NCBI GenBank assembly: GCA_002634385.1
Contig: NSJL01000003.1
Span: forward strand, 62,001 to 126,000
From: Nitrospira sp.
GTDB lineage: Bacteria > Nitrospirota > Thermodesulfovibrionia > Thermodesulfovibrionales > Dissulfurispiraceae
Reading direction: 5' to 3'
DNA: 64,000 nt
Every line of letters begins with the position of its first letter. The stretch's first letter is position 1. The position numbers and the translations under genes are program-made. Under the pieces are notes generated by a model. The model worked only from the letters and a program-made list of their open reading frames with translations. It searched no databases and was not told the origin of the DNA. Shown here one piece after another: positions 43,819-52,461 of this stretch.

Positions 43819-44376
43819 ATGTTCCTCCTCCCCATAATCAAAAGAGTCGTCAGATACCTGCAAAGGAAAAAGCACCGGATGTACATCGGAGAACTGGTCG
43901 AAAGAGGTCTTCTCCTGGGCAGGAATGTCGATATCGTCGAGGATATCTTCCTCGACCCGTCCCACTGCTTTCTGATATCCATAGGCGACAACTGCACCCT
44001 ATGCCCCCGCGTCCGGCTGATCGCCCACGATGCGAGCTCGAAAAAGCTTCTGGGATACACGAAAATCGGAAAGATCGAGATCAGGGAAAACTGTTTCATC
44101 GGTGATTCCACCATTATTCTGCCCGGGGTGACCATCGGACCCTCCTCCATTGTCGGGGCCGGTTCCGTGGTGACCAGGGATGTCCCCCCCTACTCGATTG
44201 CAGCGGGCAATCCTGCGCGGGTAATCTGCACCGTCGACGACTATGTGGAAAAAATCAGGATGATCAGTAACGGCAAAAAGATATTCGATGAGGAGTACTT
44301 CATCGGGAAACTGGACAAAGAGAAGCAGAGGGAAATGGTTCAGTCCCTCGGGAATACCATAGGGTTCATTGTATAG
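43819..44376 (+). CDS. Hexapeptide-repeat (LbH) acyltransferase
   Basis: 185 residues. Left-handed beta-helix repeats run from about 45 to 140 (SIGDNCTLCPRVRLIAHD, FIGDSTIILPGVTIGPSSIVGAGSVVTRDVP) with the family end AAGNPARVI. Likely O-acetylates a sugar of the polymer. AAGGAT elements precede the ATG. The next gene starts 2 bp after its stop. Confidence 0.9.
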   Translation: MFLLPIIKRVVRYLQRKKHRMYIGELVERGLLLGRNVDIVEDIFLDPSHCFLISIGDNCTLCPRVRLIAHDASSKKLLGYTKIGKIEIRENCFIGDSTIILPGVTIGPSSIVGAGSVVTRDVPPYSIAAGNPARVICTVDDYVEKIRMISNGKKIFDEEYFIGKLDKEKQREMVQSLGNTIGFIV

Positions 44377-44377
44377 C

Positions 44378-45502
44378 ATGCTGGGCCTGTATGACAGGGA
44401 CGGGGAGAGGGAGCCCGGACCTACGGAGAACGGGGAGCGTGCGGCGGTGCGGCATGTTTCCGTTCCGGCCGCTGCGGTAAGGGGCACATACCGCCTCGTG
44501 CAGAAAGACCCCGCTCCCTACCGGGAGCAGATCATTGCATTCTGGAAGGAATACCTCCCCGGAACTCCGGCGGGGCGTTTCGACTGGATGAGCAATGGGA
44601 ATCCCGCAGGGCCGGCCCTCTGGTTTTTTGCCGTGGACACCCGGAACGATGAGATCGCGGGGGTCATTTCCGTCATCCCGCGCGAGGTGATCATGGGCGG
44701 CAGGCGGGTGCGCGCCGGGATCCTCGGCGACTTCATGGTGAGCAGGAGACACCGTGTTTTCGGGCCCGGACTCCTCCTTCCGAAGACGGCGGTGGCGGAG
44801 CTGTCGAAGAGGGGATTCGAAATGTTCTATACCATTCCCAATGCCGAGTCGGAAAAAGTCATCAGGCGGATGGGCTTCAGGCATAGGGAGAGTCTGTACA
44901 GCATGGTGAAGCCCCTGGAGGTGGGATATTACCTTGAGAAATATATGAACCGGACTTCGGCACGCCTGCTCTCTCCCCTCATAAGGAACGGCCTGGCCCT
45001 GCTCTCGATGGAGCGGTACATCCCGTCCCGGGGCGCCTTCGGAGAGACCGCATGCATCGGGGCGGCCTTCGACGCTCTGTGGGATAAGATGTGCCGGAAA
45101 GAGGGGAGCCTTCGGGGGGACCGCAGCGCCGCCTATCTTTCCTGGAGGTACCTTTGCGATCCCCTCCGCCGCTATCGCGTGCTGACCTATCGAAAAAAGC
45201 CCGGGGGAAAGATGCTCGGGTGCCTTTTCTTCATGATCGATGCCGGAAGGCTCCATATAGCGGATATCATGTCCCCGGGCATCATCCCTGTCTATAAACT
45301 GCTCAGAAGAATAGTGGATATTGCAAAGCAGGAGGGTTGCCTCTCTCTCACCATCGATGTCGGGAGGACGAACCCCTTGCTGTCGCTGGTGCGCTCCTTT
45401 GGCTTCTTCAATGCCGGGAAGGATATCGCCCTGTTTTTCCTCGGCGGACCGGAGGAGAGCGATACGGAATACGGGTTCGTAGGCGGCGACCGGAGCCTGT
45501 AG
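44378..45502 (+). CDS. GNAT-fold acyltransferase
   Basis: 374 residues with an N-terminal acetyltransferase-like half (IAGVISVIPREVIMGGRRVRAGILGDFMV, then YTIPNAESEKVIRRMGFRHRESL) and a second half of similar fold (LGCLFFMIDAGRLHIADIM, LTIDVGRTNPLLSLVRSFGF). No known specific substrate; in this context it probably modifies a sugar. A start 9 bases upstream (44369, GTG) is possible. Confidence 0.75.
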   Translation: MLGLYDRDGEREPGPTENGERAAVRHVSVPAAAVRGTYRLVQKDPAPYREQIIAFWKEYLPGTPAGRFDWMSNGNPAGPALWFFAVDTRNDEIAGVISVIPREVIMGGRRVRAGILGDFMVSRRHRVFGPGLLLPKTAVAELSKRGFEMFYTIPNAESEKVIRRMGFRHRESLYSMVKPLEVGYYLEKYMNRTSARLLSPLIRNGLALLSMERYIPSRGAFGETACIGAAFDALWDKMCRKEGSLRGDRSAAYLSWRYLCDPLRRYRVLTYRKKPGGKMLGCLFFMIDAGRLHIADIMSPGIIPVYKLLRRIVDIAKQEGCLSLTIDVGRTNPLLSLVRSFGFFNAGKDIALFFLGGPEESDTEYGFVGGDRSL

Positions 45503-45510
45503 ACGGAACC

Positions 45511-46623
45511 ATGGAAAAACTGCGCCTCATGCACATAACACACGACCTCGCCATCGGGGGGCTTCAGCAGGTTGTCGTCACCCTCTGCAAGACCACCGAC
45601 AGGCGGAAATTCGATCTGTCCGTGCTCTGCCTGCGCGACACCGGGGAGCTCGCCCCGGAGGTGGAAAAGGAGGGAATCAGGGTGCACTCCCTCCCCCGGA
45701 AAGAGAACGGGGTCGATTACCTCTCCTTCCTGAAGGTGGCGAAGATCCTCAGGAGGGGAAAAATCGATATCATTCACACGCATAACACCCAGCCGTTCAT
45801 CGACGGCACCACCGGCGCCCTCCTGGCGGGAGTGCGAACGATCGTCCATACGGACCATTCCCGCATCTTCCCGGATAAGAGGCGGTATATGATTGCAGAG
45901 CGGATCATGTCGCACTTCGCCTACAAGGTAGTCGGGGTCTCGCACTCCACCTCCCGCGATCTCATACACTACGAGAAAATAGCACCCCGGAAGGTGATGA
46001 CCATCCCGAACGGAATCGACGGGAGTGCATACAGGAGGGCCGTCGACAGGGGAAAAAAGAAGAGGGAGCTCGGAATCGCCGGGAAAGATCCCGTTATCGG
46101 ACTGGGGGTGCGGCTGGTGAAGCAGAAGGGGATCGGTTATCTGCTCAGGGCAATGCCCGAGGTAAGAAGAGCCTTCCCCGACAGCGCACTCGTCATCGCC
46201 GGCAAGGGCGAGTATGAAAGCGTCCTGAAGCGGGAGGCCGCGGAGCTCGGTATTGCCGACACTGTCTTCTTTATCGGGCCCCGCATGGATATGGCCGAGG
46301 TGCTGCAGGTGTTCGATCTTTACGTGCTGCCCACCCTGTGGGAGGGCCTTCCCCTGGTGCTGCTCGAGGCGCTCGCTGCGGGGTGCCCTCTCCTTGCAAC
46401 GGATGTGGGGGGCAACTCCATGGTGATCGAGCACGGCGTCAACGGGTCCCTCGTCGAACCGGAGAGCCCTGCCGCGCTTTCCGCGGAGATCATACGGCTT
46501 TTGAAGGACACCGCTGCGCGGGATGCCTATCGCATGCGGGGGAAAGAGGTTTTCGAAGAGAAATTCAGCGCCGCCATCATGGCACGAAACTATCAGGAAC
46601 TATACCTAAGGGGGAGAGCGTGA
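45511..46623 (+). CDS. Glycosyltransferase, family 4
   Basis: 370 residues with the GT-B fold: LRLMHITHDLAIGGLQQVVVTLCK at the N terminus, NGID around the domain boundary, VIGLGVRLVKQKGIGYLLRAM, and the nucleotide-sugar-binding LPTLWEGLPLVLLEALAAGCPLLATDVGG, where the EX7E motif reads E-GLPLVLL-E. Cytoplasmic or membrane-peripheral. Sugar unknown. The next gene overlaps by 4 bp. Confidence 0.92.
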   Translation: MEKLRLMHITHDLAIGGLQQVVVTLCKTTDRRKFDLSVLCLRDTGELAPEVEKEGIRVHSLPRKENGVDYLSFLKVAKILRRGKIDIIHTHNTQPFIDGTTGALLAGVRTIVHTDHSRIFPDKRRYMIAERIMSHFAYKVVGVSHSTSRDLIHYEKIAPRKVMTIPNGIDGSAYRRAVDRGKKKRELGIAGKDPVIGLGVRLVKQKGIGYLLRAMPEVRRAFPDSALVIAGKGEYESVLKREAAELGIADTVFFIGPRMDMAEVLQVFDLYVLPTLWEGLPLVLLEALAAGCPLLATDVGGNSMVIEHGVNGSLVEPESPAALSAEIIRLLKDTAARDAYRMRGKEVFEEKFSAAIMARNYQELYLRGRA

Positions 46624-47615
46624 AACTGATCATCACTGTCGACACCGAAGAGGATACCTGGGGCCAGTACTCCCCAAGCGGCCACACGGTCAGGAATATC
46701 GAGCGGATACCCTGGCTGCAGGACGTATTCGATACGTTCCACGCAAAGCCGTCCTACCTGATCACCTACCCGGTAGCGAAAAACGAGAAATCCGTCGCGC
46801 TCCTGAAGGGGATCATGGAGCGGGGCGGATGCGAGATCGGGATGCACTGCCATCCCTGGAACACCCCCCCCTTCGAGGAAGTGAGCAACGAAATGAACAG
46901 CATGCTCTGCAACCTCGACGGCAAGCTTCAATTCAGGAAGCTGAAGCATCTCCACAGCACCATCCAGAAGAACTTCTGCATAGACCCGGTATCCTTCAGG
47001 AGCGGCCGGTGGGGGTATAACCAGAGTGTCGCCAACAATCTCTACCACCTCGGGTACAGAATAGATACCTCGGTTACCCCCTATACCGACTGGACAAAGT
47101 TCTACGGGCCGAGCTACCGGGACCTCTCCCCCCGGCCGTTCAGAGTTCCCTGTGAAGGTCCGACGCGGGGGGAAGGGACCGGCTGCCTCATGGAAGTTCC
47201 CGCCACCATCGGGTATCTGCAGAGGAATTTCGCCGTGAGCAACTACCTCTTCAAGGTGCTGAGCGGAAGGCAGCTGCGGCGTCTCCGCCTTATCGGCATG
47301 CTGGACAGGCTCAACATACTGAACAAGGTATGGCTCTCGCCGGAGAAATCGGACAGCAGGAGCATGATCCGTCTGGCGCAGCGCATGATGAAGAACGGGT
47401 ACGGGCTGGTCAATATGTTCTTCCATTCCCCTACCCTGAAGGCGGGGCTTACCGACTTCGTACGGAACAGGAAGGAGGAAAAGCACTTTGTCCAGTGTAT
47501 CCGGGAGTTCCTCGAATTCGCCCGGGCCGAGGGCATCGAATCGATCCGCCTTTCGGATTCGTTGCAGCTGCTGGAGGGACAGGGGAACGGGTCCTGCCGT
47601 CCCGCCGTACAATGA
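46620..47615 (+). CDS. Polysaccharide-deacetylase-like protein (WalW type)
   Basis: 331 residues. LIITVDTEEDTWGQYSP, IGMHCHPWNTPP and FRSGRWGYNQSVANNL follow the WalW-type layout of NodB-fold proteins. A GTG start after GGGGGAG overlaps the previous TGA. No signal peptide. It may be a deacetylase of a glycolipid intermediate or a non-catalytic relative; the first aspartate and histidine positions look intact. Confidence 0.8.
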   Translation: MKLIITVDTEEDTWGQYSPSGHTVRNIERIPWLQDVFDTFHAKPSYLITYPVAKNEKSVALLKGIMERGGCEIGMHCHPWNTPPFEEVSNEMNSMLCNLDGKLQFRKLKHLHSTIQKNFCIDPVSFRSGRWGYNQSVANNLYHLGYRIDTSVTPYTDWTKFYGPSYRDLSPRPFRVPCEGPTRGEGTGCLMEVPATIGYLQRNFAVSNYLFKVLSGRQLRRLRLIGMLDRLNILNKVWLSPEKSDSRSMIRLAQRMMKNGYGLVNMFFHSPTLKAGLTDFVRNRKEEKHFVQCIREFLEFARAEGIESIRLSDSLQLLEGQGNGSCRPAVQ

Positions 47616-48832
47616 GGAGGGAATCCGCATACTGTGTGCGCGGGCAAGGGATGCCTGGCGAGAGGATACCCAGTGCCGGAGGGAAAGGCGTTCCCTCGCC
47701 CGTGGCGTACACGGTAAAACAGGTAACGACAGCGGAGGAGTTTTCCGGAATGGAAAGGGTGTGGAACGCGCTTCTCTCCCTTTCCCCCGCGGATACATAC
47801 TTCCTCAGGTGGGAGTGGCTGTGGGGGTGGTGGGAAACTTATGCGGAAGAAGGAGACAGGCTTGCGATCCTCGTCGTGGAGGAGGGGGCCGAAATCGTGG
47901 CGATCGCTCCTTTCTATACGAGGACGAGGCTTCTGGGAGGGGTCTACCCGGTGCGGCGCCTGATGTTCCTCGGTACCCAGCCGGAGAGCGACGGGGATGT
48001 ATGCTCCGATTATATGGATATCATCTGCGTGCAGGGGAAGAACAGGGAGGCGCTGCGGAGCATCTTCGAAGCCGTTGCTGCGGACGACCTGTGCGATGAA
48101 ATGCATCTCGCCAGAATCGGTACCGCCTCGGAAACCTTTGCCCTGCTCCCGAAAATGGCGGCAATACATGGTCTTCCGTGGGTGCGCCTGAATGAGGCGG
48201 AGAGCCCGCACATAAGACTGCCGGCGGAGTGGGAGGAGTACCTGGAGGGCCTTTCCTCTTCCATGCGGTACAAAGTGCGGAACGAGCGGCGCAAGATAGG
48301 GAAGCTCCCCCAGGTGAAGATTGCGCGGGCGGAAAGCCATGGAGAGCTGCAGGGTGCTTTCGGAGAGTTGGTCCGTCTTCACCGGAAGAGATGGGAGTCG
48401 AAAGACCTGTCCGGGGCCTTTTCCAACGGAAAATTCGCCTCTTTTCACCGGAAAATGATGGAGACCATGATGGCAAAGGGGCATCTGGACCTGTTCTCCC
48501 TGTATGCGGAGGGCAGTATCCGGGCGGTGCTTTACAATATCGCCTACAAGGGGAAAATCTACTTCTACCAATCGGGAATCGACACCGGCAGCACCCGGGT
48601 GGCTTTCGGGTATGTGCTCCACAGCCACTGCATCGAAGATGCGATCGGGAGGGGGATCGGCGAATACGACTTCCTTCCGAAGGGGAAGACGGACACCTAC
48701 AAGGAGCGGTTTGCCAACGGGCACAGAACGGTTGCCGACGTCTATATGGCCCGCCACTGGGCTGCGCGGTATTTCCTGAGAGCGCAGGAGATGGCACGGA
48801 CAGTGTATTCCCGGGTGAGACCGGAAAGTTAG
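47612..48832 (+). CDS. CelD/BcsL-like GNAT acyltransferase
   Basis: 406 residues. RWEWLWGWWETY, LPAEWEEYLEGLSSSMRYKVRNERRKI and KGKIYFYQSGIDTGSTRVAFGYVLHSHCIEDAI match the double-GNAT CelD/BcsL family found in polysaccharide loci. The ATGA start overlap is chosen for coupling, but the first 30 residues have little character and a later start (47651, or GTG 47701 before AYTVKQVTTAEEF) is possible. Its TAG stop is the first bases of MITE copy B. Confidence 0.8.
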   Translation: MRRESAYCVRGQGMPGERIPSAGGKGVPSPVAYTVKQVTTAEEFSGMERVWNALLSLSPADTYFLRWEWLWGWWETYAEEGDRLAILVVEEGAEIVAIAPFYTRTRLLGGVYPVRRLMFLGTQPESDGDVCSDYMDIICVQGKNREALRSIFEAVAADDLCDEMHLARIGTASETFALLPKMAAIHGLPWVRLNEAESPHIRLPAEWEEYLEGLSSSMRYKVRNERRKIGKLPQVKIARAESHGELQGAFGELVRLHRKRWESKDLSGAFSNGKFASFHRKMMETMMAKGHLDLFSLYAEGSIRAVLYNIAYKGKIYFYQSGIDTGSTRVAFGYVLHSHCIEDAIGRGIGEYDFLPKGKTDTYKERFANGHRTVADVYMARHWAARYFLRAQEMARTVYSRVRPES

Positions 48833-49009
48833 GGTGTGTATGCACACTATCTTCTACTGCGACCGGCTGCACCGTCCCCGTACCACGTTATCCCGGGCAA
48901 AACGTCCTCAACGTAGCTCTGCTACGCCTCCGGGCGTTTTCCCCGTGACGCCTTGCCCGGAAACGGTTCGCTCGCTCTCGCAACGAATACAGTATGCAGA
49001 CACACCCTG
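48830..49009. mobile_element. MITE-like palindromic element, copy B (180 bp)
   Basis: Left end TAGGGTGTGTATGCACACT (48830-48848), right end AGTATGCAGACACACCCTG (48991-49009); the ends are slightly diverged inverted repeats. Its length equals copy A (2752-2931) and the interior is closely similar (CTGCGACCGGCTGCACCGTC, ACGTAGCTCTGCTACGCCTCCGGG, AAACGGTTCGCTCGCTCTCG). It provides the stop codon of one acyltransferase gene and ends just before the ribosome site of the next. Confidence 0.8.
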
Positions 49010-49020
49010 GGGAGGATACG

Positions 49021-50187
49021 GTGCCGGAAAAAATATATAATGTACCCCTTCGGGGAGGATGGGTGGCGACTGTCTTCACGGAATGGAATTTTCCTCCCCG
49101 GGTGATCGGGCAGTGGAACAGCATCCTCGAGGCGTACGGGGATACGCGGGTATTCATCAGTCCTGCCTGGTTCGAAAGATGGTGGAACGCCTTCGGGGAG
49201 GGAAGGGAGTTGTTCGTTGTCGTGCTCGAAAGGGAGGGGGAGGTGCAGGCTGTCTTCCCGTGCTGCATCACCTCTGATTCTGACGGAGAGATCCTTTCCT
49301 CCCTTACGAACGATCACACCTGCCACTTCGATTTCATTGTCCGTCCGCCGGTACGGCGTGAAGCGCTGGCCGGTTTTCTGGAGCTCGCCGGCAAGGTAAA
49401 ACCCGGGTTGGGTATGTCCCTTGAGTACATTCCCGTATCCGGTTGCAATGGGGAAGCGCTGTTTTCCGCATTGCGGCGCACGAAAACTCCCTCGCACCGG
49501 TACAGCCAGCCATGGGCTCCCCGGATGGAGGTGAGGGGTGAATGGGACGCTTTCCAGAAGAGGATACCCGGACGGCTGAGAAATACCCTGAGAAGAAACC
49601 GTAAGAAGGCGGAAGTGGAAGGTGTCCTCTCGTTCGAGGTCATCAGGCGCAGTGAGCAGCTTGACCAGGTGCTGGACGTTCTTTTCGATATCGAATATAA
49701 CAGTTGGAAAGGAAGGAACGGGACGGCGATCAGGTGCAGTGCCGGGACAGAGAAATTTTACCGGGAGCTTGCCCGGAGCGCCATGCAGAGCGGTCATTTG
49801 CTCATCTTTCTCCTGAAGCAGGGGGAGGCCTCCCTCGCCGCCGATTTTTGCCTCTGCTCCGGAGAGACGGTCTTCCTGCTGAAGCCCTGTTATGACGAGG
49901 CCTTCAGCCAATTCACCCCGGGGAACCTGCTTCATTACGAGTCGTTCGGCTACCTCTTTGCACTGCAGGAGATCAGGTGGTATGACTTCCTCGGGGCATG
50001 CGAACCGTGGAAGATGGAGTGGACGGCGCAGACCGGCGAGTATGGATGGATCAGGGCTTTCCCGAAATCGTTGAAGGGATGGAGAAACTATATGCTCCGG
50101 TACGGGTGGAAGAGCCATCTGAGGGGGATCAGGTCACGTCTCCGCTCCACGTCCGTAGGGGCGGGATACGGTTCCGCACTGCGATGA
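49021..50187 (+). CDS. CelD/BcsL-like GNAT acyltransferase, second copy
   Basis: 388 residues with SPAWFERWWNAFGEGRELFVVVLE, WDAFQKRIPGRLRNTLRRNRKKAE and LLHYESFGYLFALQEIRWYDFLGACEPWKMEW, the CelD/BcsL pattern. Clearly of the same family as the preceding gene but well diverged. The GTG at 49021 follows GGGGAGG; residues that could be added upstream would come from the MITE, so they are not native. Substrate unknown. Confidence 0.82.
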   Translation: MPEKIYNVPLRGGWVATVFTEWNFPPRVIGQWNSILEAYGDTRVFISPAWFERWWNAFGEGRELFVVVLEREGEVQAVFPCCITSDSDGEILSSLTNDHTCHFDFIVRPPVRREALAGFLELAGKVKPGLGMSLEYIPVSGCNGEALFSALRRTKTPSHRYSQPWAPRMEVRGEWDAFQKRIPGRLRNTLRRNRKKAEVEGVLSFEVIRRSEQLDQVLDVLFDIEYNSWKGRNGTAIRCSAGTEKFYRELARSAMQSGHLLIFLLKQGEASLAADFCLCSGETVFLLKPCYDEAFSQFTPGNLLHYESFGYLFALQEIRWYDFLGACEPWKMEWTAQTGEYGWIRAFPKSLKGWRNYMLRYGWKSHLRGIRSRLRSTSVGAGYGSALR

Positions 50188-51248
50188 AGTGTACGACAGG
50201 AAAGTATCTCCCCGTTTCCGTTGTCATCCCTACCTACAATAGAGCGGGTCTCATCCGGAGGGCGGTCGACAGCGTGCTGGTCTCCGTGGAAGATGAAGAC
50301 GAGGTGATTGTAGTGGATGACGGGTCGTCGGACAACACGGAGGAGGTGCTCTTTCCGTACCGCAACAGGATCCGCTATATACGGACCGGCAATGCAGGGG
50401 CCGGGGCCGCCCGCAACCGGGGTGTCCGGGAGGCAAGGAATCCCCTCGTTGCGTTTCTTGATTCGGACGACGAATGGATGCCGCACAAGCTGCAGGTGCA
50501 GCGCGCGGTGATGCAGGCGAGACCGGATGTCCTGTTCTGCTTCAGTGACTTTGCCGTGCGCTACCTTACGGGCGAAACGGTCCGGCGCTATCTCATCAAT
50601 TGGCATTCCGACACACGCAGCTGGACCGAGATTCTGGGGCCGGCAATTCCCTTTTCCCTCCTCTCCCCGCTGCCCTGCGGAGGTGATAATTTTCCGGTCC
50701 ATATCGGAAATATGTACCTGCAGGAGATGAAGGCGAATTATATTTCCACCATAACCCTCATGGCGAGGCGCACCGAAGCGGGGGATGCTCTCCGCTTTTC
50801 CGAGGATACCGACATTTACGAAGACTGGGAGTGCATCGGGAGACTTGCAGGTGCGGGGAAGGCCGCCTATCTCGACTGCGAGACGGCATGGAACCACGGC
50901 CACAGGGGAAAGCGTCTCACCGATGCCGATACGTTACGCTGTACCGGGGCCAGGATCCGGATGCTGGAACGACTCTGGGGCACCAATACGGAGTTCCTGT
51001 CCCGGCATGGAGAGCTCTACCGCGAGGTGCTTGCCGCGCAGTATCTCCTGCATGCCAAGGAGCTGATCGTACGGGGAATGACACCGGAGGCCCGCAGGGA
51101 TCTCCGGTGCATCGGCGAGGTCCCCTTCCCCTATCTCTTTCTGGCCTCCTTGCCCGGTCCTCTTGCACAGTGGCTCTATGCGGTCCGCAAAGAAACCAAG
51201 TCCCTGATTGCGCGGGTACGGACGGAAAAGGGAGGAAAAGGGAAGTGA
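50184..51248 (+). CDS. Glycosyltransferase, family 2
   Basis: 354 residues, GT-A fold: VSVVIPTYNRAGLIRRAVDSVL, VIVVDDGSSDNTEEVL, GAGAARNRGVREARNPLVAFLDSDDEW (DxD-type DSDDEW). The acceptor side includes EDTDIYEDWECIGRLA. Soluble with a possible C-terminal amphipathic helix. The ATGA start overlaps the previous stop, and the next gene overlaps by 4 bp. Confidence 0.92.
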   Translation: MKCTTGKYLPVSVVIPTYNRAGLIRRAVDSVLVSVEDEDEVIVVDDGSSDNTEEVLFPYRNRIRYIRTGNAGAGAARNRGVREARNPLVAFLDSDDEWMPHKLQVQRAVMQARPDVLFCFSDFAVRYLTGETVRRYLINWHSDTRSWTEILGPAIPFSLLSPLPCGGDNFPVHIGNMYLQEMKANYISTITLMARRTEAGDALRFSEDTDIYEDWECIGRLAGAGKAAYLDCETAWNHGHRGKRLTDADTLRCTGARIRMLERLWGTNTEFLSRHGELYREVLAAQYLLHAKELIVRGMTPEARRDLRCIGEVPFPYLFLASLPGPLAQWLYAVRKETKSLIARVRTEKGGKGK

Positions 51249-52423
51249 AGAGGATCCTCTATATAGAGGCAAACAGGGATGGTACGGTGGGGGGCTCGTA
51301 TTACAGCCTCTTATACCTGATCCAGGGATTGGACAGAACCAAATATGAGCCCCATGTGCTCTTCTGCCAGGAACATCCCCTGATCCCCGAATTCAGGAAA
51401 GCGACCCCCCACCTCTATATCAATGATTTCGGCCCTTCGACCAGCGACCGGGAAGGGCTGCTTGGGGAGGCGCTCAAGTTTCCCTACCGTTTCGTACGGG
51501 ACGTGCTGTTGAAGCAGAGGGCTCTGGGAGAGTTGATACGGACCATACGGCCCGATCTGGTGCACCTCAACAACGGGTATTCCTTTGTTCATGAAATGAT
51601 CGTGAGCTGCCGGCTCCATAACGTAAAAGTTATTGCCCATGACAGGGGTACGAGGTATCCCTGCAGTTTCAGGACACGGCTCCTGGTTCCTCTCCTGGAC
51701 GCAATCGTCAGCGTCAGCGACAGTTACAAGGAGAATATCGTCCGCCAGCATCTGAAGGTAAAGAGGGTCAGCAGAATTTATAACGGGTTCAATAGTGAAA
51801 CGATACGAGAAAGAGTGTCCCCGCTGGACCGGGATCGGGTTCGGCAGGAATTCGGGGTGGGAGGGAACGCACCTCTCCTCGGGATCGTCGGGAATATCGA
51901 CAGGTGGAAGGGACAGATGGTTGTGGTGAAAGCGGTGCAAAAAATCAGGCGGAGTTACCCTGACGTTGCCTGCCTGATCGTGGGTGCGGTATGCAGGGGT
52001 GCCGAGGGATACCGGGAAGAGCTCGAGGCCTCCATCAGGGAGAACGGGCTCGAAGAAAGCGTGATTTTTACGGGATTCAGGGATGATGTCCCGGGAATCG
52101 TGAATGCCCTCGATGTACTGCTCCATGCCTCTATAGAGCCGGAGCCCTTCGGGAGGGTGCTCCTGGAAGGCATGGCGCTTTCCAAACCGATCGTTGCAAC
52201 TGCCGCGGGCGGTGTGCCGGAAATAATCGTGCAGGGGGAGACCGGCCTTCTCGTGCCGATGAATGATCCCGACGCCCTTGCCAATGCGACCCTGTACTTT
52301 TTGTCCCATCCTGATGCGGCCAGGAAGATGGGAGAGAGGGGGTGGAGAAGGCTCATAGAGGAGTTCAGCGGGGCCCGTGTTGTCCGCGAAGTGGAGCGGG
52401 TCTACGAGGAGGTATTTGCATGA
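51245..52423 (+). CDS. Glycosyltransferase, family 4
   Basis: 392 residues, GT-B fold: ILYIEANRDGTVGGSYYSLLYLIQGL, YNGFNSETI, LLGIVGNIDRWKGQMVVVKAV and ASIEPEPFGRVLLEGMALSKPIVATAAGGVPEII, with the paired glutamates of the donor site. GTG start overlapping the previous TGA, with AAGGGAGG upstream. Sugar unknown. Confidence 0.92.
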   Translation: MKRILYIEANRDGTVGGSYYSLLYLIQGLDRTKYEPHVLFCQEHPLIPEFRKATPHLYINDFGPSTSDREGLLGEALKFPYRFVRDVLLKQRALGELIRTIRPDLVHLNNGYSFVHEMIVSCRLHNVKVIAHDRGTRYPCSFRTRLLVPLLDAIVSVSDSYKENIVRQHLKVKRVSRIYNGFNSETIRERVSPLDRDRVRQEFGVGGNAPLLGIVGNIDRWKGQMVVVKAVQKIRRSYPDVACLIVGAVCRGAEGYREELEASIRENGLEESVIFTGFRDDVPGIVNALDVLLHASIEPEPFGRVLLEGMALSKPIVATAAGGVPEIIVQGETGLLVPMNDPDALANATLYFLSHPDAARKMGERGWRRLIEEFSGARVVREVERVYEEVFA

Positions 52424-52461
52424 TCCGCCAGGAGAGGGAACGCACCGGAGAGGTACGGTAG

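Noticed and set aside
46741-46750. ACGCAAAGCC, resembling the core of a c-di-GMP-I riboswitch
   Set aside because: It is inside a coding region and lacks the GAAA hairpin and second arm.
48793-48808. TGGCAC followed by GGACAGTGTATT
   Set aside because: No TTGC at the -12 position and it lies within a coding region.
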